NCBI GenBank assembly: GCA_002413395.1
Contig: DHWX01000052.1
Location: 1 to 39,026 of the forward strand
Direction: 5' to 3'
From: Polaromonas sp. UBA5171
Lineage (GTDB): Bacteria; Pseudomonadota; Gammaproteobacteria; Burkholderiales; Burkholderiaceae_C
DNA length: 39,026 bases
Positions 15,698 to 23,965 of this stretch are shown here, in pieces; position 1 is the first letter of the stretch; every line of letters starts with the position of its first letter. The notes under the pieces were generated by a model that ran no database searches, was not told the origin of the DNA, and saw only the letters and a program-made list of their open reading frames with translations. The position numbers and the translations under genes are program-made.

Positions 15698-16969
15698 ATG
15701 ACCAAATTTTTCGACGCGCTGGAAACCCGCTCGCACACCGATCGCGAGAGCGCCCTGATGGCGGCCTTGCCGCGCCAAATTACCCACGCGCAAACGCATT
15801 CACCCGCTTTTTCGGCCATTCTCAAAAATGTGGACGGCCAAGCCATCAACGGCCGCGCTGCATTGGCACGCCTGCCGGTGACCCGCAAGCATGAGTTGCT
15901 GGAACGCCAGCAGGCCGAACGCCAGGCCGGTGGCAATGCGTTTGGCGGCTTCAGCGCGCTCAGCTTTGGCGCGAACATGCCTCGCGTGTTCGCCAGCCCC
16001 GGCACGATTTACGAGCCGGAAGGCACGCGCAAGGACTACTGGCGCATGGCACGTGCCATGCATGCGGCGGGGTTTCGACCGGGCGAGCTGATTCACAACA
16101 GCTTCAGTTACCACTTTGTGCCGGCGGGCTCGATGATGGAAACCGGCGCGCATGCCTTGGGCTGCAGCGTATTTCCAGGCGGTACCGGGCAAACCGAACA
16201 GCAGGTGCGGGCCATGGCCGAACTCAAGCCGGCAGGCTACATCGGCACGCCAAGTTTTCTGAAAATCATTATTGAAAAAGCCGCCGAAATGAAGCTGGCG
16301 CTGCCCACCGTCACAAAAGCCCTGGTTTCTGGCGAAGCCTTCCCGCCCAGCCTGCGCGACTGGCTGACGGAGCGCGGCATTGCGGGCTACCAGTGCTACG
16401 CATCGGCGGACCTGGGACTCATCGCCTATGAGACCGAGGCGCGCGAAGGGCTGGTGCTCGATGAAGGCGTGATCGTGGAAATCGTGCGTCCTGGCACTGG
16501 CGACCCGGTAGCCGAGGGCGAGGTCGGTGAACTGGTGGTTACCACATTGAACCCGGACTACCCCCTGATCCGTTTCGGCACCGGCGATCTGTCGGCCATG
16601 CTGCCCGGCGCCTGCCCAACCGGCCGCACCAATGCGCGCATCAAGGGCTGGATGGGGCGCGCCGACCAGACGGTGAAGGTGCGCGGAATGTTTGTGCATC
16701 CGGGACAAGTAGCCGACATTGTCCGGCGCTTTCCTGAAGTGCTCAAGGCGCGGCTGGTGGTCAGCGGCGAAATGGCCAATGACATCATGACGTTTCAGGT
16801 CGAGACGGCGGAGCCGATACGTTCAGCACCCGCCACTGCGGGGCTGGAGCAGTGCATCAGCGAGGTCATTCGCGATGTCACCAAGTTACGCGGCACGGTG
16901 CAACTACTGGCCCCGGGCAGCCTGCCTAACGATGGCAAGGTAATTGAAGACGCGCGCAGCTACAAGTGA
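15698..16969 (+). CDS. PaaK-like adenylate-forming CoA ligase
   Basis: A member of the phenylacetate-CoA ligase family, 423 residues, expected to make an aryl- or acyl-CoA in the cytosol. Family blocks are visible: LIRFGTGDLSA, GRADQTVKVRGMFVHPGQV (close to PaaK GR.D....RG.N.FP.Q) and the C-terminal LPNDGKVIEDARSYK with a catalytic-type lysine. The glycine/threonine loop usually written SSGTTGKPT is replaced by ASPGTIYEPEGTRKDYW, so the ATP loop is atypical. It ends the transporter operon. Two CoA ligases in one operon suggest two substrates, two steps, or a non-canonical role for this one. Confidence 0.8.
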   Translation: MTKFFDALETRSHTDRESALMAALPRQITHAQTHSPAFSAILKNVDGQAINGRAALARLPVTRKHELLERQQAERQAGGNAFGGFSALSFGANMPRVFASPGTIYEPEGTRKDYWRMARAMHAAGFRPGELIHNSFSYHFVPAGSMMETGAHALGCSVFPGGTGQTEQQVRAMAELKPAGYIGTPSFLKIIIEKAAEMKLALPTVTKALVSGEAFPPSLRDWLTERGIAGYQCYASADLGLIAYETEAREGLVLDEGVIVEIVRPGTGDPVAEGEVGELVVTTLNPDYPLIRFGTGDLSAMLPGACPTGRTNARIKGWMGRADQTVKVRGMFVHPGQVADIVRRFPEVLKARLVVSGEMANDIMTFQVETAEPIRSAPATAGLEQCISEVIRDVTKLRGTVQLLAPGSLPNDGKVIEDARSYK

Positions 16970-16993
16970 GCGATGCGCTCTTGTGACCAAACC

Positions 16994-17293
16994 CTACACG
17001 CCCCAGACCACCTCGTGGCCGTTTTTGTAGTTGCGCTGCAGCATGTCAATGAAAGGCATGGCGCGCTGATGCAAACCAAGTCCGTCGCCGGGTACAGCTC
17101 CCGCTGCCTCTTCGTCGCCTGATTGCTCAAGTGCAATGGCAACCTCAAGCGCCTTGATGGCTGCGGGCATCTGTTCGGGCAGGATGATGCCCTTGGGCTC
17201 CGCATCCTTGCCAATAATTTCCAGGATTCGCCGGGCATTCGGCTCGAGCATGATCAGATCGCCGGTCTCCTTGGATTTGAATTTGTACAGCAT
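16994..17293 (-). CDS. DUF1840 domain protein
   Basis: A 99-residue cytosolic protein of unknown function. The opening MLYKFKSKETGDLIMLEPNA and the following RRILEIIGKD match DUF1840, a small family common in Betaproteobacteria. There is no signal peptide or membrane segment. GAGGAG lies upstream of the ATG at 17293. It converges with the PaaK-like gene (24-base gap) and seems a separate transcription unit. Confidence 0.75.
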   Translation of the reverse strand: MLYKFKSKETGDLIMLEPNARRILEIIGKDAEPKGIILPEQMPAAIKALEVAIALEQSGDEEAAGAVPGDGLGLHQRAMPFIDMLQRNYKNGHEVVWGV

Positions 17294-17591
17294 GGAGAAC
17301 TCCTCAAATTAATCAACCCACCTATTATGCGCAGGCAACGCAAGGGTTTGTGTAGGCATACTTCGTTTTTTTTCGCGCTGAAAACGACCGTTGGTCGCGC
17401 GCACCGAGCCGCTTCTGGATCAAGCAAAATAAACGACATGTTCGATATTGCAGCGATTCAAAAACTGGCCGCTCAAGCGCTTCGCCAAGATGGGCTGAGC
17501 CTGCTCTTGCCGCCCGACCTGACGACTCTACCCTGCATTTTCCAGCGCGCGCGTAGACGCAAGGCGGGCGGTGCTTTAATGCAGGATGCCA

Positions 17592-17741
17592 ATGACTATT
17601 TTCTACCAAATCAAAGCCGGCAACTTGATGCTCAAGGCCAGGCTCGGACCTTTCAAATCCCCACGCCAGATTGAGTTCTCGGACACGCTGCCGCGCACCG
17701 AAACTGGCAAACTGCAACGCTTTAAATTGCGCCAGCCATGA
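17592..17741 (+). pseudogene. C-terminal remnant of an aryl-CoA ligase
   Basis: A 49-codon frame reads LGPFKSPRQIEFSDTLPRTE then TGKLQRFKLRQP. This is the C-terminal lysine-containing end of benzoate/4-hydroxybenzoate-CoA ligases (consensus P.....F...LP.T.TGK.QRF.LR). The rest of the roughly 500-residue enzyme is missing: an in-frame stop lies at 17577-17579 and no other ligase motif is seen upstream. Its stop overlaps the thioesterase start (ATGA at 17738), the spacing expected of an original ligase-thioesterase operon. It is either a decayed gene or a remnant kept for translational coupling. Confidence 0.6.
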
Positions 17742-18178
17742 AATTCACGACGCACAAACGGGTCCGCTTTCACCACTGTGACCCTGCGGGAATTGTGTTT
17801 TATCCGCAGTTCTTTTACCTGATGCACGAGGCGCAGGAGGATTTTCTAGCCCACATCGGGTTCCCCTTGCCTGTCTTGATCGCCGAAGGCACGGGTGTGC
17901 CGATTGTTAATCTGAAGACTGAATTCCTCGGCATGTGCCGCAATGGTGATGAGCTCACGATAACCCTTGAGTTGACGCGGATCGGCAACGCAAGCATTGG
18001 CATGCACTATGAAATTTACGACCGTCCGCCAGTCCCCGGAAAAACCGGGACAATCAAGTTGAGAGCCGACGGCGTGGTGGTCCATGCCGAAGTCCCGCAC
18101 GGCAAACCAGTGCCCATTTCCGATGAATTACGCAGCGCGCTGTTGCCGTATCTACATGGCTCGGAAAAACACATTTAG
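17738..18178 (+). CDS. 4-hydroxybenzoyl-CoA-type thioesterase
   Basis: A single hot-dog-fold thioesterase, 146 residues, predicted to hydrolyse an acyl- or aryl-CoA in the cytosol. The N-terminal motif HHCDPAGIVFYPQFFYLMHE contains the catalytic-type aspartate of the 4HBT family (DPAGIV.Y..Y/F). It is linked by a four-base overlap to the ligase remnant. Together with the transporter and ligases upstream this suggests aromatic-CoA metabolism or CoA recycling. The exact substrate is unknown; YbgC-like thioesterases are a related alternative, but the context favours an aryl-CoA. Confidence 0.82.
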   Translation: MKFTTHKRVRFHHCDPAGIVFYPQFFYLMHEAQEDFLAHIGFPLPVLIAEGTGVPIVNLKTEFLGMCRNGDELTITLELTRIGNASIGMHYEIYDRPPVPGKTGTIKLRADGVVVHAEVPHGKPVPISDELRSALLPYLHGSEKHI

Positions 18179-18329
18179 AAAACTTCACTCCTGACCGGGC
18201 AGAACCCGGAGTCTATGCCAGTGGGGTGCTCGCTCGATGCACCCTGCTGTTCGTGGAAGGGCCGATCAGTTGGAATGCCTGGCAGAAGTTTGAACGCAAT
18301 GATTTGCTGGCGCAGTCGCATCAGAAAGC

Positions 18330-18357
18330 AAAACGCCCACATGAAGTGGGCGTTTGC
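18330..18357 (-). terminator. Terminator of the alpha operon and tRNA-fMet
   Basis: On the minus strand AAACGCCCAC-TTCAT-GTGGGCGTTT forms a 10-base stem followed by TGCTTT. It lies 26 bases past the tRNA 3' end and is the first good terminator after rplQ. The opposite strand also ends in TTT, so it may stop the thioesterase transcript too. Confidence 0.75.
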
Positions 18358-18381
18358 TACCAGCCTAGACGGCTTGGATGT

Positions 18382-18458
<77 letters not shown>

Positions 18459-18476
18459 TTATTTTTATATTATAAC

Positions 18477-18878
18477 TTACTTTGCCTTGGCCGTGTCGGC
18501 CGTCATCTCTTCTGCCACCTCTGGACGATCCACCAGTTCAACCAGTGCCATGGGTGCATTGTCACCCACGCGGAAGCCCATTTTCAGGATGCGGGTGTAG
18601 CCACCAGGACGAGCGTTGTAGCGAGGGCCCAGTTCAGCGAACAATTTGACCACCATGTCGCGGTCGCGCAGACGGTCAAAGGCCAGGCGTTTGTTGGCCA
18701 GGGTGGGCTCTTTGCCAAGCGTGATCATCGGTTCCACCACACGGCGCAATTCCTTGGCTTTTGGCAATGTGGTTTTGATGACTTCGTGCTGAATCAGCGA
18801 GTTCATCATGTTGCGCAACATGGCGAGGCGGTGCTCGCTGGTGCGGTTTAATTTACGTAGTCCATGTCCGTGTCGCAT
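18477..18878 (-). CDS. rplQ: 50S ribosomal protein L17
   Basis: A large-subunit protein near the exit tunnel. The start MRHGHGLRKLNRTSEHRLAM and the blocks TLPKAKELRRVVEPMITL and GGYTRILKMG identify it. Its 133 residues are usual for proteobacteria. It is the last protein gene of the alpha operon, 86 bases after rpoA and 18 bases before the tRNA-fMet gene. Confidence 0.97.
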   Translation of the reverse strand: MRHGHGLRKLNRTSEHRLAMLRNMMNSLIQHEVIKTTLPKAKELRRVVEPMITLGKEPTLANKRLAFDRLRDRDMVVKLFAELGPRYNARPGGYTRILKMGFRVGDNAPMALVELVDRPEVAEEMTADTAKAK

Positions 18879-18964
18879 AATGCTTCCTTTTTTAGTATTC
18901 AGGCAGCCGTATCAGGTACTGCCCGTGCGCCACCTCATTTGAGATGGGATAGTTTCAAGCCTGA

Positions 18965-19954
18965 TTAACGCTTGTCGAGGCCTGCAGGAGGCCAGCTTTC
19001 AAGTCGCATTCCAAGCGTCAGCCCACGAGAGGCCAGCACTTCCTTGATCTCGTTGAGAGATTTCCGTCCCAGATTGGGGGTTTTGAGCAACTCATTTTCG
19101 GTGCGCTGGATCAAATCGCCAATGTAGTAGATGTTTTCCGCCTTCAAGCAGTTGGCCGAACGCACAGTGAGCTCAAGCTCATCGACCGGACGCAACAAGA
19201 TAGGATCAAACTGTTGCGAACTGCGCTGAACTGGCGCAGTGAATGCATCCAGTTCATTGCCTTCGAGCTGCGCAAACACCGCCAGCTGCTCGACCAGGAT
19301 CTTGGCCGACGCGCGAACAGCGTCTTCAGCGCTCACCGCCCCATTCGTTTCAATCTCAAGCACCAGCTTGTCCAGATCGGTGCGCTGTTCGACGCGAGCG
19401 CTTTCGACGGTATAGCTCACGCGCTTGACGGGAGAAAAAGAGGCATCCAGCACAATACGGCCGATCGACTTTGGCGACTCGTCGCCGTAGCGGCGCACCG
19501 TACCCGGTACATAGCCACGGCCATTTTCAACCTTGATCTGCATATCAATCTTGCCGCCGTGCGACAAGTTCACGATCACATGCTCAGGATTGATGATTTC
19601 CACATCATGCGGCGTCTGGATATCAGCCGCAGTGACCGGACCCTCGCCATCCTTGCGCAAGCTCAGAGTCACTTCATCACGATTGTGGAGTTTGAAGACA
19701 ACCCCTTTGAGGTTCAACAGAATGTTGACGACATCCTCCTGTACCCCATCAATTGATGAGTACTCGTGCAGCACACCGGCGATCGTCACTTCAGTCGCGG
19801 CGTGACCGACCATGGAGGACAACAGGACACGGCGTAGCGCGTTTCCCAGTGTATGGCCATAGCCGCGCTCAAAAGGCTCCAGCGTTACCTTGGCACGATG
19901 GGTGCCAAGCTGCTCTACATTGATGGTTTTTGGTTTCAACAAATTAGTCTGCAT
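18965..19954 (-). CDS. rpoA: RNA polymerase alpha subunit
   Basis: The alpha subunit starts polymerase assembly through its N-terminal domain and contacts UP elements and activators through its C-terminal domain. The 329 residues match the family. The N-terminal domain has GYGHTLGNALRRVLLSSM. The C-terminal domain has ELTVRSANCLKAENIYYIGD and LGRKSLNEIKEVLASRGL, with the DNA- and Crp-contact surfaces. It lies between rpsD and rplQ as usual. Confidence 0.98.
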   Translation of the reverse strand: MQTNLLKPKTINVEQLGTHRAKVTLEPFERGYGHTLGNALRRVLLSSMVGHAATEVTIAGVLHEYSSIDGVQEDVVNILLNLKGVVFKLHNRDEVTLSLRKDGEGPVTAADIQTPHDVEIINPEHVIVNLSHGGKIDMQIKVENGRGYVPGTVRRYGDESPKSIGRIVLDASFSPVKRVSYTVESARVEQRTDLDKLVLEIETNGAVSAEDAVRASAKILVEQLAVFAQLEGNELDAFTAPVQRSSQQFDPILLRPVDELELTVRSANCLKAENIYYIGDLIQRTENELLKTPNLGRKSLNEIKEVLASRGLTLGMRLESWPPAGLDKR

Positions 19955-20050
19955 GCAGTCTTCCTCTCAATACCCTCGGCTCGTTACACCGATAAGGCTG
20001 GCGAAGCACACCCTGGCGATACCGGTCATCGTATCGTCAGGGAACGAAAA

Positions 20051-20674
20051 TTAGCGTGAGTACAACTCGACGATCAACGATTCGTTGATGTCAGCGGCAA
20101 ACTCATCACGGTCAGGCACCTTCTTGAAGGTACCTTCACCCTTGTCGGCGCTCACATCAACCCATGCCGGCAGGCCCACTTGCATTGCGAGTTGGAGCGC
20201 CTCCGCGACTCGAACCTGCTTTTTGGATTTATCCCTGACCGCAATGACATCACCCGTCTTGACCATGCATGAAGGGATATTAACGCATTGACCGTTCAGC
20301 GTAATGGCCTTGTGAGATACCAGTTGACGCGCTTCGGCACGGGTAGAGCCAAAGCCCATCCGGTAAACAACGTTGTCCAGGCGCGATTCCAAAATAAACA
20401 GCAGGTTCGCGCCGGTATTACCCTTGCGACGGTCGGCCTGTTCAAAATAGCGCCGGAACTGCTTCTCAAGAACACCATACATGCGCTTGACTTTTTGCTT
20501 TTCGCGCAGTTGAAGCCCGAAATCGGACGTTCGGGTACCCGAGGTACGGCCATGCTGACCCGGTTTGGAATCAAATTTTGCCTTGTCGCTGATGGCGCGA
20601 CGCGCGCTCTTCAGGAAAAGGTCAGTGCCTTCACGGCGGGATAGTTTGGCCTTGGGGCCTAGATAACGTGCCAC
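20051..20674 (-). CDS. rpsD: 30S ribosomal protein S4
   Basis: A primary 16S rRNA binding protein, 207 residues. The MARYLGPKAKLSRREGTDLF start and the S4 domain (LESRLDNVVYRMGFGSTRAE) are clear. The N-terminal part lacks the four-cysteine zinc site, so this is the zinc-independent form. In enterobacteria S4 represses the alpha operon by binding the mRNA leader before rpsM; whether that holds here is not visible. The 135-base gap before it holds an inverted repeat. Confidence 0.97.
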   Translation of the reverse strand: MARYLGPKAKLSRREGTDLFLKSARRAISDKAKFDSKPGQHGRTSGTRTSDFGLQLREKQKVKRMYGVLEKQFRRYFEQADRRKGNTGANLLFILESRLDNVVYRMGFGSTRAEARQLVSHKAITLNGQCVNIPSCMVKTGDVIAVRDKSKKQVRVAEALQLAMQVGLPAWVDVSADKGEGTFKKVPDRDEFAADINESLIVELYSR

Positions 20675-20757
20675 TTGTATGTCCTTATGTCATCTGCTGC
20701 ATTCACTGCAGGAGCCGCAGGCAGTAACCTAGCGGCGGTGGGCTTGATAAAAAATGC

Positions 20758-20800
20758 CTGATCCGAAGGTCGTCAGTTGCAGACCAGGCAACCGGATCAG
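20758..20800. other. Inverted repeat between rpsK and rpsD
   Basis: CTGATCCG (20758-20765) and CGGATCAG (20793-20800) are perfect eight-base arms around a 27-base loop that itself contains GGTC/GACC. It lies just after the rpsK stop, inside the operon. No T-run follows on the minus strand. It could be an attenuator, a processing site or a protein-binding hairpin. Confidence 0.45.
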
Positions 20801-20809
20801 ACAACTCGG

Positions 20810-21214
20810 TTAAATTCGGCGGCGCTTCTGGGGGCGGCAGCCATTATGCGGAACCGGCGTAACGTCAGCGATCAAATTGATTCGAATGCCAAGCGCTCCC
20901 AGTGCCCGTACGGACGATTCACGCCCCGGACCAGGTCCCTTGATTTCGACATCAAGGTTCTTGATTCCCTGCTCAATGGCAGCACGACCGGCTACTTCTG
21001 AAGCGACCTGCGCCGCAAAAGGAGTTGACTTGCGCGAACCTTTGAAACCCTGACCACCGGACGATGCCCACGACAACGCATTGCCTTGGCGATCCGTGAT
21101 CGTGATGATCGTGTTGTTGAAAGAAGCGTGGACATGGGCAATGCCATCGGCCACGTTCTTGCGAACTTTCTTGCGAACGCGCTGTGCGGCGTTATTACTG
21201 GGTGATTTTGCCAT
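20810..21214 (-). CDS. rpsK: 30S ribosomal protein S11
   Basis: A platform protein of the small subunit, 134 residues. ADGIAHVHASFNNTIITITD and GRESSVRALGALGIRINLIA with the closing PHNGCRPQKRRRI are diagnostic. It lies 13 bases after rpsM. Confidence 0.97.
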   Translation of the reverse strand: MAKSPSNNAAQRVRKKVRKNVADGIAHVHASFNNTIITITDRQGNALSWASSGGQGFKGSRKSTPFAAQVASEVAGRAAIEQGIKNLDVEIKGPGPGRESSVRALGALGIRINLIADVTPVPHNGCRPQKRRRI

Positions 21215-21227
21215 GACGACCTCTCAA

Positions 21228-21593
21228 TTATTTCTTCAATGCAGCGGCGGCCTTGCGCGGACCCTTGCGGGTACGGGCATTGGTCCGGGTGCGCTGGCCG
21301 CGCACGGGAAGGCCCCGGCGATGCCGGAAACCACGATAGCAGCCAATATCCATCAGGCGCTTGATATTCATCGTGGTTTCACGACGCAAATCACCTTCAA
21401 TGGTGAACTGGGCAATCTGATCACGAATTTTTTCCAGATCGCCATCAGTCAGGTCTTTGATTTTTTTGGCATAGTCAATATCGCAAGCTTCGCAAATTTT
21501 GCGAGCGCGCGTACGACCTATGCCAAAGATAGCAGTCAAACCGATTTCGGCGTGCTTCTGCGGCGGAATATTGATACCAGCGATACGAGCCAT
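21228..21593 (-). CDS. rpsM: 30S ribosomal protein S13
   Basis: A head protein of the small subunit that contacts the P-site tRNA, 121 residues. MARIAGINIPPQKHAEIGLT and RGLPVRGQRTRTNARTRKGP are diagnostic. It is the first gene of the alpha operon proper, 27 bases after rpmJ. Confidence 0.97.
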   Translation of the reverse strand: MARIAGINIPPQKHAEIGLTAIFGIGRTRARKICEACDIDYAKKIKDLTDGDLEKIRDQIAQFTIEGDLRRETTMNIKRLMDIGCYRGFRHRRGLPVRGQRTRTNARTRKGPRKAAAALKK

Positions 21594-21620
21594 GTGCGTC
21601 CTCTAAATCTCTTTTAAAAA

Positions 21621-21734
21621 TCAGCCCTGGCGCTGCTTGTGGCGGGGGTCTGTGCAGATCACGCGAACAACACCCTTGCGGCGGATGATTTTACAGTTGC
21701 GGCAAATTTTCTTAACCGAAGCTGAAACTCTCAT
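21621..21734 (-). CDS. rpmJ: 50S ribosomal protein L36
   Basis: A 37-residue protein that begins MRVSASVKKICRNCKIIRRK and ends CTDPRHKQRQG. The Cys-X2-Cys...Cys-X4-His pattern makes it the zinc-binding form. It lies between infA and rpsM, as in most proteobacteria, with a GGAG-type site before its ATG. Confidence 0.96.
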   Translation of the reverse strand: MRVSASVKKICRNCKIIRRKGVVRVICTDPRHKQRQG

Positions 21735-21763
21735 TTTTTTCTCCTAAAACTTTCAATTTGTAC

Positions 21764-21982
21764 TTACTTGGCGCGAAACACAATCCGTGCACGCGTCAAA
21801 TCGTATGGTGTCAATTCAACCGTCACTTTGTCACCTGGAAGAATACGGATGTAATGCATGCGCATCTTTCCAGAAATGTGCCCCAGTACAACATGTCCAT
21901 TCTCCAGCTTCACCCGGAAAGTTGCATTGGGGAGGTTTTCAACGACCTCTCCCGGCATCTGAATCACATCGTCTTTGGACAT
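21764..21982 (-). CDS. infA: Translation initiation factor IF-1
   Basis: A 72-residue OB-fold protein that binds the ribosomal A site during initiation. The start MSKDDVIQMPGEVVENLPNA and the block GHVVLGHISGKMRMHYIRIL identify it. It lies four bases after secY, within the spc operon. This infA-rpmJ placement is typical of Betaproteobacteria and differs from the E. coli operon. Confidence 0.96.
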   Translation of the reverse strand: MSKDDVIQMPGEVVENLPNATFRVKLENGHVVLGHISGKMRMHYIRILPGDKVTVELTPYDLTRARIVFRAK

Positions 21983-21986
21983 TCCA

Positions 21987-23306
21987 TCAACTGCCCAACG
22001 ACGTCTTGAAGTTCGCTTTTTTCAACAACGACTCATACTGTTGCGACATCAAATAATTCTGAACCTGGGCCATGAAATCCATGGTGACTACCACAATAAT
22101 CAACAACGATGTTCCACCGAAATAAAAGGGGACGTTGTATTTCAAAATCAAGAATTCCGGTAGCAAACAGACGAAAGTGATGTAAATCGCACCAGCAAGC
22201 GTCAAACGTACCAGAATCTTGTCGATATACCGTGCCGTCTGTTCACCGGGGCGGATTCCAGGAATGAATGCGCCGCTTTTTTTCAGATTGTCGGCCGTTT
22301 CACGGCTGTTAAATACCAGGGCCGTATAGAAAAAGCAAAAGAAAATGATCGCACTCGTATACAGCATCACGTAGATTGGCTGCCCCGGACTCAGTGTGCT
22401 GGCGATATCTTTCAGCCAGCGCATGCTTTCGCCGGTACTGAACCAACCCACCACGGTCGCCGGCAACAAAATAATGGACGACGCAAAGATGGGAGGAATG
22501 ACACCAGCCATGTTCAACTTCAGCGGCAGATGGGAAGACTGACCGCCATACACTTTATTTCCTACTTGTCGACGGGCGTAGTTCACAAGAATCTTGCGCT
22601 GCCCCCGCTCGACAAAGACCACAAAATAGGTCACCAGTGCCACAACCACAACCACCACCAAGGCAATCAGAATACTCATGGCGCCGGTATTGACCAACTC
22701 AAGCAAACCACCCATGGCGCGGGGCAGGCCAGAAACAATACCCGCAAAAATAAGTATCGAAATGCCATTACCCAGACCGCGCTCGGTGATTTGCTCACCC
22801 AGCCACATCAGGAACATCGTGCCGGCGGTCAGGCTGAAAACGGCTGTCATCCTGAAGCCGAAACCAGGCACCAACACCAGACCAGGCGAGCTTTCCAGCG
22901 CCACGGCTATGCCCATCGACTGAAACAGGGCCAAGCCAAGCGTTCCGTAACGCGTGTATTGCGTGATCTTGCGTTGCCCGCTTGCACCTTCCTTTTTCAT
23001 CTGCTCGAATGTTGGGACAACATACGTCAGCAGCTGCAGGACGATGGATGCCGAAATATAAGGCATGATGCCCAAGGCAAACACCGTGAATCTCGACAAG
23101 GCACCCCCCGAGAACATATTGAACAGATTCAATATGCCGCCCTGCTGGCCATTGAACAACTCCTTCAACTGACCCGCATCAATCCCCGGAACTGGAATAT
23201 GGGTACCGATACGGTACACCACCAGCGCCAACAGCAAAAACACAAGCCTGTTGCGCAAGTCACCGTATTTGCCGGTTTTTGCAATTTGAGCCGAGTTGGT
23301 TGCCAC
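21987..23306 (-). CDS. secY: Protein translocase subunit SecY
   Basis: The channel subunit of the SecYEG translocon in the inner membrane, 439 residues with ten hydrophobic segments. Key parts are RIGTHIPVPGIDA at the first segment and plug region, GIMPYISASIVLQLL, and the cytoplasmic loop FVERGQRKILVNYARRQVG, which contacts the ribosome and SecA. It follows rplO by 18 bases. Confidence 0.97.
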   Translation of the reverse strand: MATNSAQIAKTGKYGDLRNRLVFLLLALVVYRIGTHIPVPGIDAGQLKELFNGQQGGILNLFNMFSGGALSRFTVFALGIMPYISASIVLQLLTYVVPTFEQMKKEGASGQRKITQYTRYGTLGLALFQSMGIAVALESSPGLVLVPGFGFRMTAVFSLTAGTMFLMWLGEQITERGLGNGISILIFAGIVSGLPRAMGGLLELVNTGAMSILIALVVVVVVALVTYFVVFVERGQRKILVNYARRQVGNKVYGGQSSHLPLKLNMAGVIPPIFASSIILLPATVVGWFSTGESMRWLKDIASTLSPGQPIYVMLYTSAIIFFCFFYTALVFNSRETADNLKKSGAFIPGIRPGEQTARYIDKILVRLTLAGAIYITFVCLLPEFLILKYNVPFYFGGTSLLIIVVVTMDFMAQVQNYLMSQQYESLLKKANFKTSLGS

Positions 23307-23324
23307 GAAAGGTCCTGTCAGGTA

Positions 23325-23756
23325 TTAAGCGATGGAGCCGCCAGCAGCTTCAATAATGGCCTTGGCACCTGCCGTGGCAGAAATACCATTCAGTTTGACT
23401 ACCCTGGAAAGGGCACCGGACTTGATAATTTTGACATTTCTGACCAATTGACCCACCAGACCAGCCTGCTTCAGCATCAAAAGATCCACTTCGACCATAT
23501 CAAGCCGCTCCAAGGCAGAAAGAGTGACCTCTGCATTGAATTGGAGCAAATGGGACTTGAACCCACGCTTGGGCAAGCGGCGTTGCATCGGCATCTGACC
23601 GCCTTCAAAACCCACTTTGTGGTAGCCGCCGGCACGGGATTTTTGCCCCTTGTGACCACGACCAGCCGTCTTACCCAGACCCGAGCCGATGCCGCGACCG
23701 ACGCGTCGCTTGGCATGTTTTGCGCCTTGGCTAGGCTTGATTCCGTTCAATTCCAT
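23325..23756 (-). CDS. rplO: 50S ribosomal protein L15
   Basis: A large-subunit assembly protein, 143 residues. The glycine- and lysine-rich N-terminal half (GRGIGSGLGKTAGRGHKGQK) and the block GGQMPMQRRLPKRGFKS are diagnostic. It follows rpmD by 13 bases. Confidence 0.97.
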   Translation of the reverse strand: MELNGIKPSQGAKHAKRRVGRGIGSGLGKTAGRGHKGQKSRAGGYHKVGFEGGQMPMQRRLPKRGFKSHLLQFNAEVTLSALERLDMVEVDLLMLKQAGLVGQLVRNVKIIKSGALSRVVKLNGISATAGAKAIIEAAGGSIA

Positions 23757-23769
23757 GTTGAGTCTCCGC

Positions 23770-23952
23770 TCAGATAACCTTGACCAGGTAACTGATCTTG
23801 TTGATCATGCCGCGCACTGCGGGCGTATCCTGCAATTCACTGACGCTGTTGACGCCGCGCAGGCCCAGACCACGCACAGTCGCGCGGTGTGATTCCTTGG
23901 TGCCAATCGGACTGCGAACCAGCTGGACTTTAACTTTGGTTTCTTTGGTCAT
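23770..23952 (-). CDS. rpmD: 50S ribosomal protein L30
   Basis: A small large-subunit protein; the core VQLVRSPIGTKESHRATVRG and TPAVRGMINKISYLVKVI identify it. I chose the ATG at 23952, which gives the family's usual 60 residues. An ATG at 23958 has a slightly better AAGG spacing and would add two residues. It starts within 14 bases of the rpsE stop. Confidence 0.93.
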   Translation of the reverse strand: MTKETKVKVQLVRSPIGTKESHRATVRGLGLRGVNSVSELQDTPAVRGMINKISYLVKVI

Positions 23953-23965
23953 TTCCATGTCCGCC

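Noticed and set aside
22530..23777. 415-codon plus-strand frame opposite secY and rplO
   Set aside because: Antisense shadow rich in Gln, His and Arg; secY and rplO are certain on the minus strand.
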